From assembly GCA_038256525.1 (NCBI GenBank), contig JBBSKF010000001.1, positions 1 through 64,000 on the forward strand: a DNA stretch of 64,000 nt. The letters are read 5' to 3'. Below are positions 55,347 to 63,349 of the stretch, piece by piece. The notes under the pieces were generated by a model that did no database searches, had not been told where the DNA came from, and saw only the letters and a list, made by a program, of their open reading frames with translations. Numbering within the stretch: position 1 is the stretch's first letter; every line of letters begins with the position of its first letter. The position numbers were made by a program, and so were the translations under genes. The stretch comes from SCTD01 sp038256525. GTDB lineage: Bacteria > Actinomycetota > Actinomycetes > Mycobacteriales > SCTD01.

Positions 55347-57143
55347 TCAGGCGTAGGCGCGGGCCGGGCGGGCGACCGGGCGCAGGGCTCGGCGGTCGGC
55401 GAACGGCTGGGCGGCCCCACGCGCTTCTTGTGCGGCTTCGAGCCAGGCGCGCCCGCGCGCGGCGCCGAAGGCGGGGGAGGCCCAGACTCCCTCGAGGCGG
55501 ACGAGCCGGGTGCCGGGCAGCTCCAGCCACCGCAGCACGCACTCGACCTCCTCGGCGGTCGCCGCCGGCAGCGGGCCCGGGCCGGCGGACACGGTCTCGG
55601 CGGTGGCGATGAGCGCGTCGACGTAGGGGGCTGGATGCGCGCCGCGGGGGATCGTGCCGGCCGCGACCAGCCGGCCGGAGCGCACCACCGCCAGCTCCCA
55701 ACCTCGGTCGGCCGTCGGGCGCGCCGCCACCAGCTGGCGCACCCCGGTCAGGGCCGACAGGCGCTGCAGCCTGGCGACCGCCCGGACGAAAGCGGTGAGC
55801 CGGTCGCGCTGGGTGGCGGCGTCCTCGAAGCGCTCGGCGCCGGCCAGCGCCGTGATGCGGGCGTGCAGCGCGTCGACGACCGCCGTCGGGTCCCGGGTGA
55901 CGGCGTCGCGATAGGCAAGGGCATGCACGGCGTAGGCCTCGACGGACTCGCCCTCGGTCGGGCCCAGGCACGGCGCGCCGCACCGGCGCATCTCGGCGAG
56001 CGCGCAGGCGCCGGTCGGCCGCCGCACCGAGACCCGCTTGGTGCACTGGCGCAAGGGCAGCGCCTCGTGCACGGCCGCGATCGCGAGCTCGGCGGTCCGG
56101 GACGTGCCGAACGGGCCGAGGTAGAGCGCGCCGTCGTCGAGCACCCGGCGCACGGTGGACAGCCGCGGGAAGGACTCCACCGTGAGCTTGACCCACAGGG
56201 CGCGGTCCGGGTGCTTCGAGCGCCGGTTGTAGCGCGGGCTGTGCTCGGCGATCAGGCGCAGCTCGCGGACCTCGGCCTCCAGCGCCGTGCTGCAGACGAC
56301 CGGGTCGACCCGCTCGGCCAGGCCCACCATCTCGGCCATCCGGGTCCGGTGCTCGCTCGCGGTGAAGTATTGCCGGACGCGGCTGCGCAGGTTGGTGCTC
56401 CTGCCGACGTAGAGCACCCGGCCGCGGGCGTCGCGGAACAGGTAGACGCCCGGCAGCGCCGGCAGGGCGTCGGCGAGGTGACGCTTGCGGCGTTGCTCGG
56501 GGCTGACCTGCGCCGAGAACGTCCGCAGCTCCTCCAGGCTGTGCACGCCGAGCCCGCCGAGCCGGGCGATCAGGCCGTGCAGGACATCGACAGTGGCCCG
56601 CGCGTCTGCGAGCGCCCGGTGGTTCGGCGTCGTCGCGGACCGGAACACCTGCGCCAGCGTCGAGAGCTTGCAGTTGGGGGCCTCGTCGCGGGTCAGCACC
56701 CGGCGGGCCAGCCGCGCGGTGTCGACCGAGTCCGGCGCCGGCCAGGTCAGGTCGAGCCGGTCGCAGCCGGCCCGCAGGAAGCCGAGGTCGAACGGCGCGT
56801 TGTGGGCGACCAGCACCGCGCCACGGCTGAACTCGAGGAACGCGGGCAGCGCCTGCGCGAGCCGCGGGGAGGCGGCGACCATGCTGTCGGTGATCCCGGT
56901 GAGGACCGCGATGAACGCCGGGATCGCCGCCCCGGGGTTGACCAGCGTCTGGAACTCTCCGAGCACCTCGCCGCCCCGCACCTTGACCGCCCCGATCTCG
57001 GTGATCTCGCAGGCCGCGGGCGATCCGCCAGTCGTCTCCAGGTCGACCACCACGAAGGTCGTCTCCCGAAGCGGGCTGCCCAGCTCGTCGAAGCTCGTCT
57101 GGACGGACACCTGGGGGACGGGACGGGGCGGTGCTGCGGGCAT
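55347..57143 (-). CDS. DEDDh exonuclease fused to GIY-YIG (UvrC-like) nuclease
   Basis: A 598-residue two-nuclease fusion. Residues about 25-190 are a DnaQ-like exonuclease with the DEDDh set (VVVDLETTGG, AHNAPFDLGFL and HRALADARAT). Residues about 225-310 are a GIY-YIG domain (LPGVYLFRDARGRVLYVGRSTNLRSRV). A UvrC-like central region follows. Cho/UvrC cut DNA at damage; the exonuclease may trim. This pair is common in actinomycetes but not well characterised. ATG at 57143 follows TAGCGT by six bases. Confidence 0.9.
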   Translation of the reverse strand: MPAAPPRPVPQVSVQTSFDELGSPLRETTFVVVDLETTGGSPAACEITEIGAVKVRGGEVLGEFQTLVNPGAAIPAFIAVLTGITDSMVAASPRLAQALPAFLEFSRGAVLVAHNAPFDLGFLRAGCDRLDLTWPAPDSVDTARLARRVLTRDEAPNCKLSTLAQVFRSATTPNHRALADARATVDVLHGLIARLGGLGVHSLEELRTFSAQVSPEQRRKRHLADALPALPGVYLFRDARGRVLYVGRSTNLRSRVRQYFTASEHRTRMAEMVGLAERVDPVVCSTALEAEVRELRLIAEHSPRYNRRSKHPDRALWVKLTVESFPRLSTVRRVLDDGALYLGPFGTSRTAELAIAAVHEALPLRQCTKRVSVRRPTGACALAEMRRCGAPCLGPTEGESVEAYAVHALAYRDAVTRDPTAVVDALHARITALAGAERFEDAATQRDRLTAFVRAVARLQRLSALTGVRQLVAARPTADRGWELAVVRSGRLVAAGTIPRGAHPAPYVDALIATAETVSAGPGPLPAATAEEVECVLRWLELPGTRLVRLEGVWASPAFGAARGRAWLEAAQEARGAAQPFADRRALRPVARPARAYA

Positions 57144-57149
57144 GCCCGG

Positions 57150-57155
57150 ACGCTA
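57150..57155 (-). promoter_or_regulatory. -10 hexamer TAGCGT, leaderless nuclease gene
   Basis: TAGCGT ends six bases before the ATG at 57143 on the minus strand; no ribosome site is seen. Confidence 0.45.
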
Positions 57156-57249
57156 GGTCCGACCTGCGACATCCTGGCCGTACGACGCGCCGGCCTCACG
57201 GCGGCACCCCGGCTCGCCCCGCGCCCGCCTCGCCCGCGGCCGCCCCCGG

Positions 57250-58941
57250 TCAGAGCAGGCCGCGACCGTTGACCAGGCCCCGCAGGACGAGAGCGAGGCC
57301 GAGCAACACGACGATGCCGGCCGTACCGAGCGGGAGCAGCCGGGCGAGCGTGCGACCGCGACCGGTGGTCCAGCCGCGGCGGTCGAGGAGGCCGCGCGCG
57401 CGCAGCAGCAGCAGACCGGCCAGCGTCAGGGTGATGGCCATGCCGATCCCGTAGAACAGGACCAGCAGCACGCCGAACCACGCACGGCCGAGCACGGTGG
57501 CGCTCAGCAGGACGAGCAGCGCCGACGGACTGGGTACGAGGCCGCCCGCGACGCCCATGCCGGCGAGGGTCTTCCAGGACAGCGGCCCCTCGGGCAGCGG
57601 GGCGTGGCTGTGCGCCTTGCCGCCGCCGTGGCTGTGGAGGAGCGGCTTGGTGGCGACGGCCAGCCCGCCGCCGGGCGGCGCCGCGCCGGCAGGGACGAGC
57701 TCCTCCGCACTCTCCGGGTGCGGGTGCGGGTGGTCGTGCTCGTGCGGGTGGTCGTGCTCGTGCGGATGGTCGTGCTGGTGCGGGTGCGGGTCCTCGTGCG
57801 GGTGGTCGTGCTGGTGCGGGTGCGGGTCCTCGTGCGGGTGCGGGTGCCCGTCCCCGTGCTCCGTGTGCTCGTGATCTGGCACCGCGCGCAACCGGCGCAG
57901 CGCCAGCACCAGCAGATAGCCGCCGACCAGCGCGAGCAGCACCCCGGACAGCACCTCGGTGAAGGGCACCACGAGCTCTGGTGCGGCAAGCGCCCCCGCC
58001 GCAAGCACCGCACCGAGCAGCAGGACGCTGATCGTGTGGGTGAACGTCACCACCGCCCCGAGCTGCAGGGCCTGTCGGCGGGTGCCTCGCTGGCCGACGA
58101 GGTAGGCCGCCATGACCGTCTTGCCGTGACCCGGCGCCAGCGCATGCAGCACGCCGAACAGCACCGATGCCGCGATCGAGATCAGGGCGAAGGGCGCCGT
58201 CAGGTCCGGCCGGCCCAGGAAGTCGGTGAAGAAGCGGGACACCCGGTCCAGCCCGCGTGGCGCCACCTGGTCCTCACTCGCAGCGCCCGTGGCGGTCCCG
58301 GCCGAGCAGGCGGCACCGGTGCGTACCGAGAATGCCGCCGTCGTCACATTCGACGGCGACTGCAGCAGGTCCTCCGGATAGACCGTGAGCAACCCGCTCG
58401 GGCTCTCGGTCGGGACCGTGGACTGCCGCAGGTCCCCGCACCGGGACGCCGCGGTCACCTCCCGCCAGCCGTTGCGCTCACCGGCCAGCGGGTCGGTGAA
58501 GGTGACGGTGGAGCGCGGCCGGATGCCGGTGTCGTACGCACACTCGATCCGCACGGTCGGCAGCCCGGCGGCGCCGGGGGCCGAGCGGCCCGAGAAGCCG
58601 GTCACCGTCAGCGCGGCGCGGGCGCCGTCCACCTCCGCGACCAGCAGTGACCCGACCCGCGAGCACTCCCTGCCGGCGTACGCATCGAGCTCGGCCTCGG
58701 ACAGCGTCCCGTCACCGGAGGTGTCCACGCCGGTACGGGACTGGCCGAGCTGCACCGCCGGGATCTCGGCCAGGTCGATGACGTGCTCGACGAGCAGCCC
58801 GTCCTCGGTGACGACCAGCCGGTCGGCGGTGTTGACCGTGAAGTTGCCGAGCGGATGGGCCAGCGCCGCGCCGGCGGGCAGGAGGGCGAGGCCAAGAGCC
58901 ACCACGACCAGGGGCAGGGCACGTCGGAGCCAGCGCTGCAT
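57250..58941 (-). CDS. NicO-family nickel/cobalt exporter with EF-hand and His-rich loop
   Basis: A 563-residue membrane transporter. Signal peptide MQRWLRRALPLVVVALG...AHPLGNFTVN, then an extracellular domain (to about residue 225) holding an EF-hand loop DTSGDGTLSEAE, then NicO helices with HALAPGHGKTVMAAYLVG and GGLVPSPSALLVLL, separated by a cytoplasmic loop of Asp-His-Pro-Glu repeats (HPHEHDHPHEHDHPHP). The His-loop DNA (about 57710-57870) is repetitive. ATG at 58941 has AAGGAGG eight bases upstream. It should export Ni or Co; the Ca-like EF-hand suggests a second metal input. It diverges from the DUF4331 gene. Confidence 0.88.
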   Translation of the reverse strand: MQRWLRRALPLVVVALGLALLPAGAALAHPLGNFTVNTADRLVVTEDGLLVEHVIDLAEIPAVQLGQSRTGVDTSGDGTLSEAELDAYAGRECSRVGSLLVAEVDGARAALTVTGFSGRSAPGAAGLPTVRIECAYDTGIRPRSTVTFTDPLAGERNGWREVTAASRCGDLRQSTVPTESPSGLLTVYPEDLLQSPSNVTTAAFSVRTGAACSAGTATGAASEDQVAPRGLDRVSRFFTDFLGRPDLTAPFALISIAASVLFGVLHALAPGHGKTVMAAYLVGQRGTRRQALQLGAVVTFTHTISVLLLGAVLAAGALAAPELVVPFTEVLSGVLLALVGGYLLVLALRRLRAVPDHEHTEHGDGHPHPHEDPHPHQHDHPHEDPHPHQHDHPHEHDHPHEHDHPHPHPESAEELVPAGAAPPGGGLAVATKPLLHSHGGGKAHSHAPLPEGPLSWKTLAGMGVAGGLVPSPSALLVLLSATVLGRAWFGVLLVLFYGIGMAITLTLAGLLLLRARGLLDRRGWTTGRGRTLARLLPLGTAGIVVLLGLALVLRGLVNGRGLL

Positions 58942-59094
58942 GCCGGCATCCTCCTTCACCCGGACCACTTTGCCCTCCCGGACCTTTCGTCTCAGATCGG
59001 TGTGCGGTTCTGGCATCCGCGGCGGCGTCACGGACGAAGGGAGGATGGCGGCCGAGTGCTGTCACACCCCCTGACCCCGACGTGCAGGAGTCCC

Positions 59095-60630
59095 ATGACG
59101 ACATCCACGAGGCGAGCGGCGCGACGACGCGCCCTGGCCCTCTTCGCTGCCACCGCGACAGCCGCCTCTGGCGCCGCGCTGCTCGGCCCCAGCACCTCCT
59201 CGGCGTCCAGCCACCGCGAGGCGCCGTACATCCTGAACGACCCGGCGGTGGACAACACCGACACCTTCGCCTTCGTCAGTCCCAACGACCCCGACAAGGT
59301 GTCGTTGATCGCCAACTGGTTCCCGTTCTCCGAGCCCGCCGGTGGCCCGAACTTCTTCCCGTGGGACACGACCGCGGCCTACGACATCAACATCGACAAC
59401 GACGGTGACGCGATCGCCGACATCGTCTACCGCTGGACGTTCAAGGACGTCGACAAGCGCGGCACCGTGGATCGCGGCGTCGGCAACGGCGGCAAGGGCA
59501 CCTTCCTCTACGCCGACGGGGCGGTCGAGAGCCTGACGGACGAGAACCTGCTGTTCCGGCAGACCTACGACCTGGTCGCGATTCCCGAGCAGGGGCGCCC
59601 CGTCTCGCTGGTGAAGAACGGCCTCGTTGCTCCGTCCAACGTGGGTATGGCGACGATTCCGGACTACCCGAAGTTGCGCCAGGAGGCCGTCACCCCGACG
59701 TCCACTGAGGGCGGCAGCTCCTACGTCGGCCAGGCCGACGACCCCTTCTACCTCGACCTGCGCATCTTCGACCTGCTGTACGGCGGGGACCTGTCCGCAC
59801 GGGGCAACGACACCCTGTCGGGCTACAACGTCAACACGATCGCGCTCGAGCTGCCGAAGGAGGCGCTGGTCGCCGCCGGTGACGCTGCCGCCAACCCGGT
59901 GATCGGTGTCTGGTCGACGACCAGCCGCGAGAAGGTGCGCATGTTCGCGGACACGAACTCCAAGCCCGGCACCTCGCCGACCGACAGCACCGACCAGACC
60001 AAGGACAACGGCAAGTTCGTGCAGGTCTCGCGCCTCGGTAACCCGCTGGTCAACGAGGCCGTCGTCCCCGCGAACCTCAAGGACTTCTTCAACCGGTCCA
60101 CCCCGGATCGCGACGCGCAGTTCCTCGGCAAGGTCCAGGACCCGGAGGTGCCGTTCCTGGTCGAGCTGCTCTACAAGATCCCGAACCCGAACAAGCTGGA
60201 TTCGGCCGCCGCGAAGAAGCGCAACGACCTCGTCGCGACCTTCCTCACCGGCTTCTCGGAGGACGTCTTCGACGGTAAGACCTTCGGTGGCCTCGGCGCC
60301 GGTGTCGTGGACGCGAACCTCAACTCGCTGGACCTCAACGCGGTCAGCCCCAACCCGGCCCCCGCTGAGTACCTGCGGCTGAACGTCAACGTCCCGCCGT
60401 CGGCAGTGGAGAACCGGCTCGGCGTCGTCGGCGGAGACTTCGCCGGCTACCCGAACGGTCGCCGCCTGAACGACGACATCACCGACGTCACCCTCCAGGT
60501 GGCCGAGGGCCTGCTGCTCGGCCAGACCGCGGCCGCCGGGCTGGGCGACAACGTGAACGAGAACGACGTGCCGTTCCTCGACGTCTTCCCGTTCATCGGC
60601 GACCCGCACTCCGGCTCGGACGTTCCGTAG
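59095..60630 (+). CDS. Secreted DUF4331 protein
   Basis: A 511-residue exported protein. Signal ALALFAATATAASGAALLG, then SSHREAPYILNDPAVDNTDTFAFVSPND, the hallmark of DUF4331, and many Asp/Asn-rich loops (NIDNDGDAIADIVYRW) likely to bind calcium. The C-terminal DFAGYPNGRRLNDDITDVTLQ is also conserved. Function is not known; the family often lies next to a NicO-type transporter as here. ATG at 59095 has CAGGAG five bases upstream. A strong terminator follows. Confidence 0.9.
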   Translation: MTTSTRRAARRRALALFAATATAASGAALLGPSTSSASSHREAPYILNDPAVDNTDTFAFVSPNDPDKVSLIANWFPFSEPAGGPNFFPWDTTAAYDINIDNDGDAIADIVYRWTFKDVDKRGTVDRGVGNGGKGTFLYADGAVESLTDENLLFRQTYDLVAIPEQGRPVSLVKNGLVAPSNVGMATIPDYPKLRQEAVTPTSTEGGSSYVGQADDPFYLDLRIFDLLYGGDLSARGNDTLSGYNVNTIALELPKEALVAAGDAAANPVIGVWSTTSREKVRMFADTNSKPGTSPTDSTDQTKDNGKFVQVSRLGNPLVNEAVVPANLKDFFNRSTPDRDAQFLGKVQDPEVPFLVELLYKIPNPNKLDSAAAKKRNDLVATFLTGFSEDVFDGKTFGGLGAGVVDANLNSLDLNAVSPNPAPAEYLRLNVNVPPSAVENRLGVVGGDFAGYPNGRRLNDDITDVTLQVAEGLLLGQTAAAGLGDNVNENDVPFLDVFPFIGDPHSGSDVP

Positions 60631-60669
60631 CGGTAGACCAGTAGTCCCTGCACGACCTCGTACGTCCTG

Positions 60670-60703
60670 CCGGGGCGGTCTCTGATCCCAGAGGCCGCCC
60701 CGG
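60670..60703 (+). terminator. Terminator hairpin after DUF4331 gene
   Basis: CCGGGGCGG plus CTCT on the left pairs with AGAG and CCGCCCCGG on the right, loop of about eight bases, then TGGCTTTCCC. It lies 40 bases after the stop. Confidence 0.8.
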
Positions 60704-60727
60704 TGGCTTTCCCTGTTTGGAGTTCAT

Positions 60728-61129
60728 GTGTCCCGACGCCTGGCCGCCGGCGCGGCTCTCGCCGTCCTGCTCACCGGCTGCACCTCCTCGGGGGACGGTC
60801 CGCAGATCCCCGCCGAGTCCGCGTTCCTCGAGGGCACCTGCCGCACGGCCGCTCCCGACGTGATCGCGATCGGCCGTACGATCTCCCGACTCGGCGACGA
60901 CAACGTCGTCGACCAGGACGTCAAGGACGAGCTGCGGATCGCCCAGGACGGCGTGTTCGAGCTCGTCGCGACTGCCGAGGAACCGTTCCGGGCCGCCCTG
61001 GACGAGCTGGTCGTCAGCACCGGCGTCGTCCGGATCCGCGCCGACGGCAACAGCTACGAGCCCGACCTCGGTGGACTGCTCCGTCGATCCTACGAGCGGG
61101 TGCTCTCGGTCTGCACGGCCCCGAAGTAG
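60728..61129 (+). CDS. Putative lipoprotein
   Basis: A 133-residue exported lipoprotein: signal VSRRLAAGAALAVLLTGC with lipobox Cys18. The mature part has two cysteines (GTCRTAAP and LSVCTAPK) that may form a disulfide, and mixed alpha/beta sequence. No family recognised. GTG at 60728 has GGAG five bases upstream. Its TAG stop forms part of the -10 of the next gene. Confidence 0.75.
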   Translation: MSRRLAAGAALAVLLTGCTSSGDGPQIPAESAFLEGTCRTAAPDVIAIGRTISRLGDDNVVDQDVKDELRIAQDGVFELVATAEEPFRAALDELVVSTGVVRIRADGNSYEPDLGGLLRRSYERVLSVCTAPK

Positions 61130-61132
61130 GCT
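61127..61132 (+). promoter_or_regulatory. -10 hexamer TAGGCT built on an upstream stop codon
   Basis: TAGGCT starts with the TAG stop (61127-61129) of the lipoprotein gene and ends six bases before the GTG at 61139. Confidence 0.5.
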
Positions 61133-61138
61133 GGCCCG

Positions 61139-61381
61139 GTGGCTCCCGTGCCCCAACCCGGCCCCGACTCGCGCTGGCGCTGCACGCTGTGCGGCAACCT
61201 GACGCGCTTCGACGTCACCCGCTCGACCCGGGCGAGGGAGTACGTCCATGTCGACCTCGCCGGGGTGCCCGTCGTCGAGGAGCGGGAGCTGCTCGTGGAC
61301 ACGGTGGAGCACGTGAGCTGCCGGTGGTGCCACGCCGTCGACCGGGTGGTCGTCGTCGCACGGCCCTCGACGACCGGCTGA
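61139..61381 (+). CDS. Zinc-ribbon protein
   Basis: An 80-residue protein with two CXXC motifs, RCTLCGNLTRFD and SCRWCHAVD, flanking a beta segment (VDLAGVPVVEERELLVD), so one zinc ribbon. The family appears in many actinomycetes; function unknown. GTG at 61139 follows a -10 hexamer six bases upstream. It starts nine bases after the lipoprotein gene. Confidence 0.75.
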   Translation: MAPVPQPGPDSRWRCTLCGNLTRFDVTRSTRAREYVHVDLAGVPVVEERELLVDTVEHVSCRWCHAVDRVVVVARPSTTG

Positions 61382-61495
61382 GCGAGGGTCGGGCGGGACG
61401 CTGCGTGGTCGGCCGATCCCCTCGGCCCCCCTCGCCCCCCCTCGCGCACTTCCCCCGGGGGGCACTTCCCCCCTCGCCCCCTGCCCCCTGCCCCC

Positions 61496-61542
61496 CTCGC
61501 GCACTTCCCCCCTCGCGCACTTCCCCCCTCGCGCACTTCCCC
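61496..61542. repeat. Tandem 16-bp C-rich repeats
   Basis: Three copies of CTCGCGCACTTCCCCC (61496-61511, 61512-61527, 61528-61542, the last short by one). An imperfect copy occurs at 61441-61455. The left flank (61410-61495) is very C-rich. Confidence 0.85.
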
Positions 61543-61593
61543 TGCAGGACGACACCGCCTGGCGGCGCAGACGTGACATACCGCAGGGGAAGT
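61535..61593. repeat. 59-bp inverted repeat next to the tandem repeats
   Basis: Perfect 11-base arms ACTTCCCCTGC (61535-61545) and GCAGGGGAAGT (61583-61593) enclose 37 bases. It overlaps the last 16-base repeat; the layout of C-rich tract plus palindrome matches the elements at 5.0, 24.6 and 47.8 kb. Confidence 0.8.
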
Positions 61594-61600
61594 CGCAGGG

Positions 61601-61646
61601 TCGGGGTCGGGGTCGGGGCCGGGGCCGGGGCCGGGGCCGGGGCCGG
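61601..61646 (+). repeat. GGGGTC/GGGGCC hexamer repeat, G-quadruplex-prone
   Basis: About seven runs of GGGG at six-base intervals on the plus strand, just upstream of a small gene. It could form a G-quadruplex. It can be translated as Gly-Val/Gly-Ala but is probably not coding. Confidence 0.75.
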
Positions 61647-61671
61647 TCTCGCCGCGGCATGCTTGTCGGAG

Positions 61672-61950
61672 GTGGCACCTAGCGTCCGACCGGCCGGCAT
61701 CGAGCTGGTCCTGAGCCTCCCGGAGGATGCAGTGCTGATCGACTGCGACGACTGCGTCATGCGTGACCTGGCCTGTGCTGACTGCGTCATGACCGTCCTG
61801 CTCGGTGCGCCACCGGGCGCCGTCGAGGTCGACGATCAGGAGCAACGAGCACTGGCGGTCCTTGCCGACAGCGGCCTCGTGCCACGCTTGCGGCTGGTGC
61901 CGCTGGGGCTGCCGGGAGGGAACGGACGACCGGCGAGCGCAGCCGGCTGA
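61672..61950 (+). CDS. Small cysteine-containing conserved protein
   Basis: A 92-residue protein with a core LIDCDDCVMRDLACADCVMTVLLGAPPG and LAVLADSGLVPRLRLVPLG. Four cysteines in CDDC...CADC could bind metal. I recall similar proteins upstream of or near sepH in actinomycetes; function unknown. The start is uncertain: GTG 61672, TTG 61663 and ATG 61759 are all in frame and lie just after the G-rich repeat. GTG 61672 was chosen because it leaves a full strand before the Cys motif. Confidence 0.6.
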   Translation: MAPSVRPAGIELVLSLPEDAVLIDCDDCVMRDLACADCVMTVLLGAPPGAVEVDDQEQRALAVLADSGLVPRLRLVPLGLPGGNGRPASAAG

Positions 61951-62032
61951 GACCTGCTGCTTGTGATCCGGCGCTTGACCCGCGAGACTTTCGCCACGTC
62001 CGGGTGACCGCGCCCGGCTGGACGGAGGAACG

Positions 62033-63349
62033 GTGCGCGAGCTGCACGTCGTCGCGATGAGCGAGGACGGCCGACACGTCGTGCTCGCCACGCGCAAGGG
62101 GGTGACCCGCGGCGAGTTCAAGGTGGCGCTCGACGATCGCCTGGCGGCGGCGATGCGCGGCGAGTTGCCACGGCCCGGGGAGCGTTCGGCGCGGGACATC
62201 GTCCTGTCTCCGAAGGAGATCCAGGCCCGCCTGCGGGCGGGTGAGTCGACCGAGCAGATCGCTGCCTCCGCCGGGGTGCCGGTTGCGCGGGTCGAGCGAT
62301 ATGCCGGGCCGGTGCTGTCCGAGCGGGAGAAGGTGATCAACGGCGCGCGTGCGGCGGTGTTGGCGCGCAGCCGTAGAGGCGTGTCCAGCCTGCCGATGGG
62401 TGAGGCGGTCGCGCAGCACCTGTCCCAGGCCGCCGGCTACAAGCCCGAATCCACCCGCTGGTCGGCCCGTCGCGAGCCGTCCGGCCGCTGGGTGGTCGCG
62501 CTGTCCTATGTCGCCCGCGCACAGACCCGCACCGCCGCGTGGCGCTTCGACCCGGGCACCCGGGAGATCACCGCCCTCGATGCTGCCTCGACCGCGCTCG
62601 CTCACGTCGATCCGACCCTCGGCCAGCGGGCAGCGGCCAATGAGCGGCTGCCCCCGCCGCAGGAGCTCCGGGCGCCCCGCCGGGCGACGGGGCGGGTGTC
62701 GGGGCGGGCGGCGGCAGCGACGACCGCCGGTAAGCCGTCGTCGCGGCCGGCTGCCGCGACGGTCAAACCGGCCGTCAAGGCTCCGTCGGTCAAGACTCCG
62801 GCAGTGAAAGCTCCGGCAGTGAAGGCTCCGGCAGCGAAGGCTCGGTCCGTTCGGGCGCCCGTCATCACGGGGACGGGCAAGCGGGTGGTCGCCTCCGGAC
62901 GCCTGCTTCCCGGCCGGACCATCGCTGCACCGGGGGCGCAGGTCTCGGGCGCTCCCCCAGCGGTTGCCGCACCGTCCGGGTCGGCCCCGGCCGTGCCTGA
63001 GACCACCGCGCCTGAGACCACCGCGCCTGAGACCACCGCGCCCGACACCACCGCGCCCGACACCACCCCGGCAGCCCCCCCGACCCCCGCAGCAGCGGAG
63101 GCACCGAGCGGTCCGCCGACGCTTCGGGTCGTCCCGCACCCCGCACCCGCCGAGCAGGAGCCGGCCGCGAGCGCCGAGCCGGAAGCAGGGGCGGACGGTT
63201 CGGCCCCCAGCCCTGCCCCGCCCCCACCGCCCCCCCCGCCGGCCCGGCGTGCCGCCGGTGCGCGCGCGTCCGTACCCGCCTGGGCGGACGTCCTGCTCGG
63301 CATCGCGCCGGTCGACCGGCCGGGTGGCGCCGACAAGGATCGGGACTGA
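62033..63349 (+). CDS. sepH: Septation protein SepH
   Basis: A 438-residue cell-division protein; in actinomycetes SepH binds FtsZ through an N-terminal DUF3071 domain. The N-terminus VRELHVVAMSEDGRHVVL, the helix-turn-helix-like ARDIVLSPKEIQARLRAGES and IAASAGVPVARVERY, and EREKVINGARAAVLAR identify it. A long disordered C-terminal region has repeats of the types VKAP and ETTAP and a Pro run, ending in ARASVPAWADVLLG, a short conserved motif. GTG at 62033 has GGAGG five bases upstream. Its stop overlaps the next gene. Confidence 0.92.
   Translation: MRELHVVAMSEDGRHVVLATRKGVTRGEFKVALDDRLAAAMRGELPRPGERSARDIVLSPKEIQARLRAGESTEQIAASAGVPVARVERYAGPVLSEREKVINGARAAVLARSRRGVSSLPMGEAVAQHLSQAAGYKPESTRWSARREPSGRWVVALSYVARAQTRTAAWRFDPGTREITALDAASTALAHVDPTLGQRAAANERLPPPQELRAPRRATGRVSGRAAAATTAGKPSSRPAAATVKPAVKAPSVKTPAVKAPAVKAPAAKARSVRAPVITGTGKRVVASGRLLPGRTIAAPGAQVSGAPPAVAAPSGSAPAVPETTAPETTAPETTAPDTTAPDTTPAAPPTPAAAEAPSGPPTLRVVPHPAPAEQEPAASAEPEAGADGSAPSPAPPPPPPPPARRAAGARASVPAWADVLLGIAPVDRPGGADKDRD

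Noticed and set aside
60703..61671. Coding of the Gly-Ala/Gly-Val repeat before the 92-residue gene
   Set aside because: It would run through the lipoprotein and zinc-ribbon genes in another frame, and the Gly-Ala run is just the G-rich repeat.
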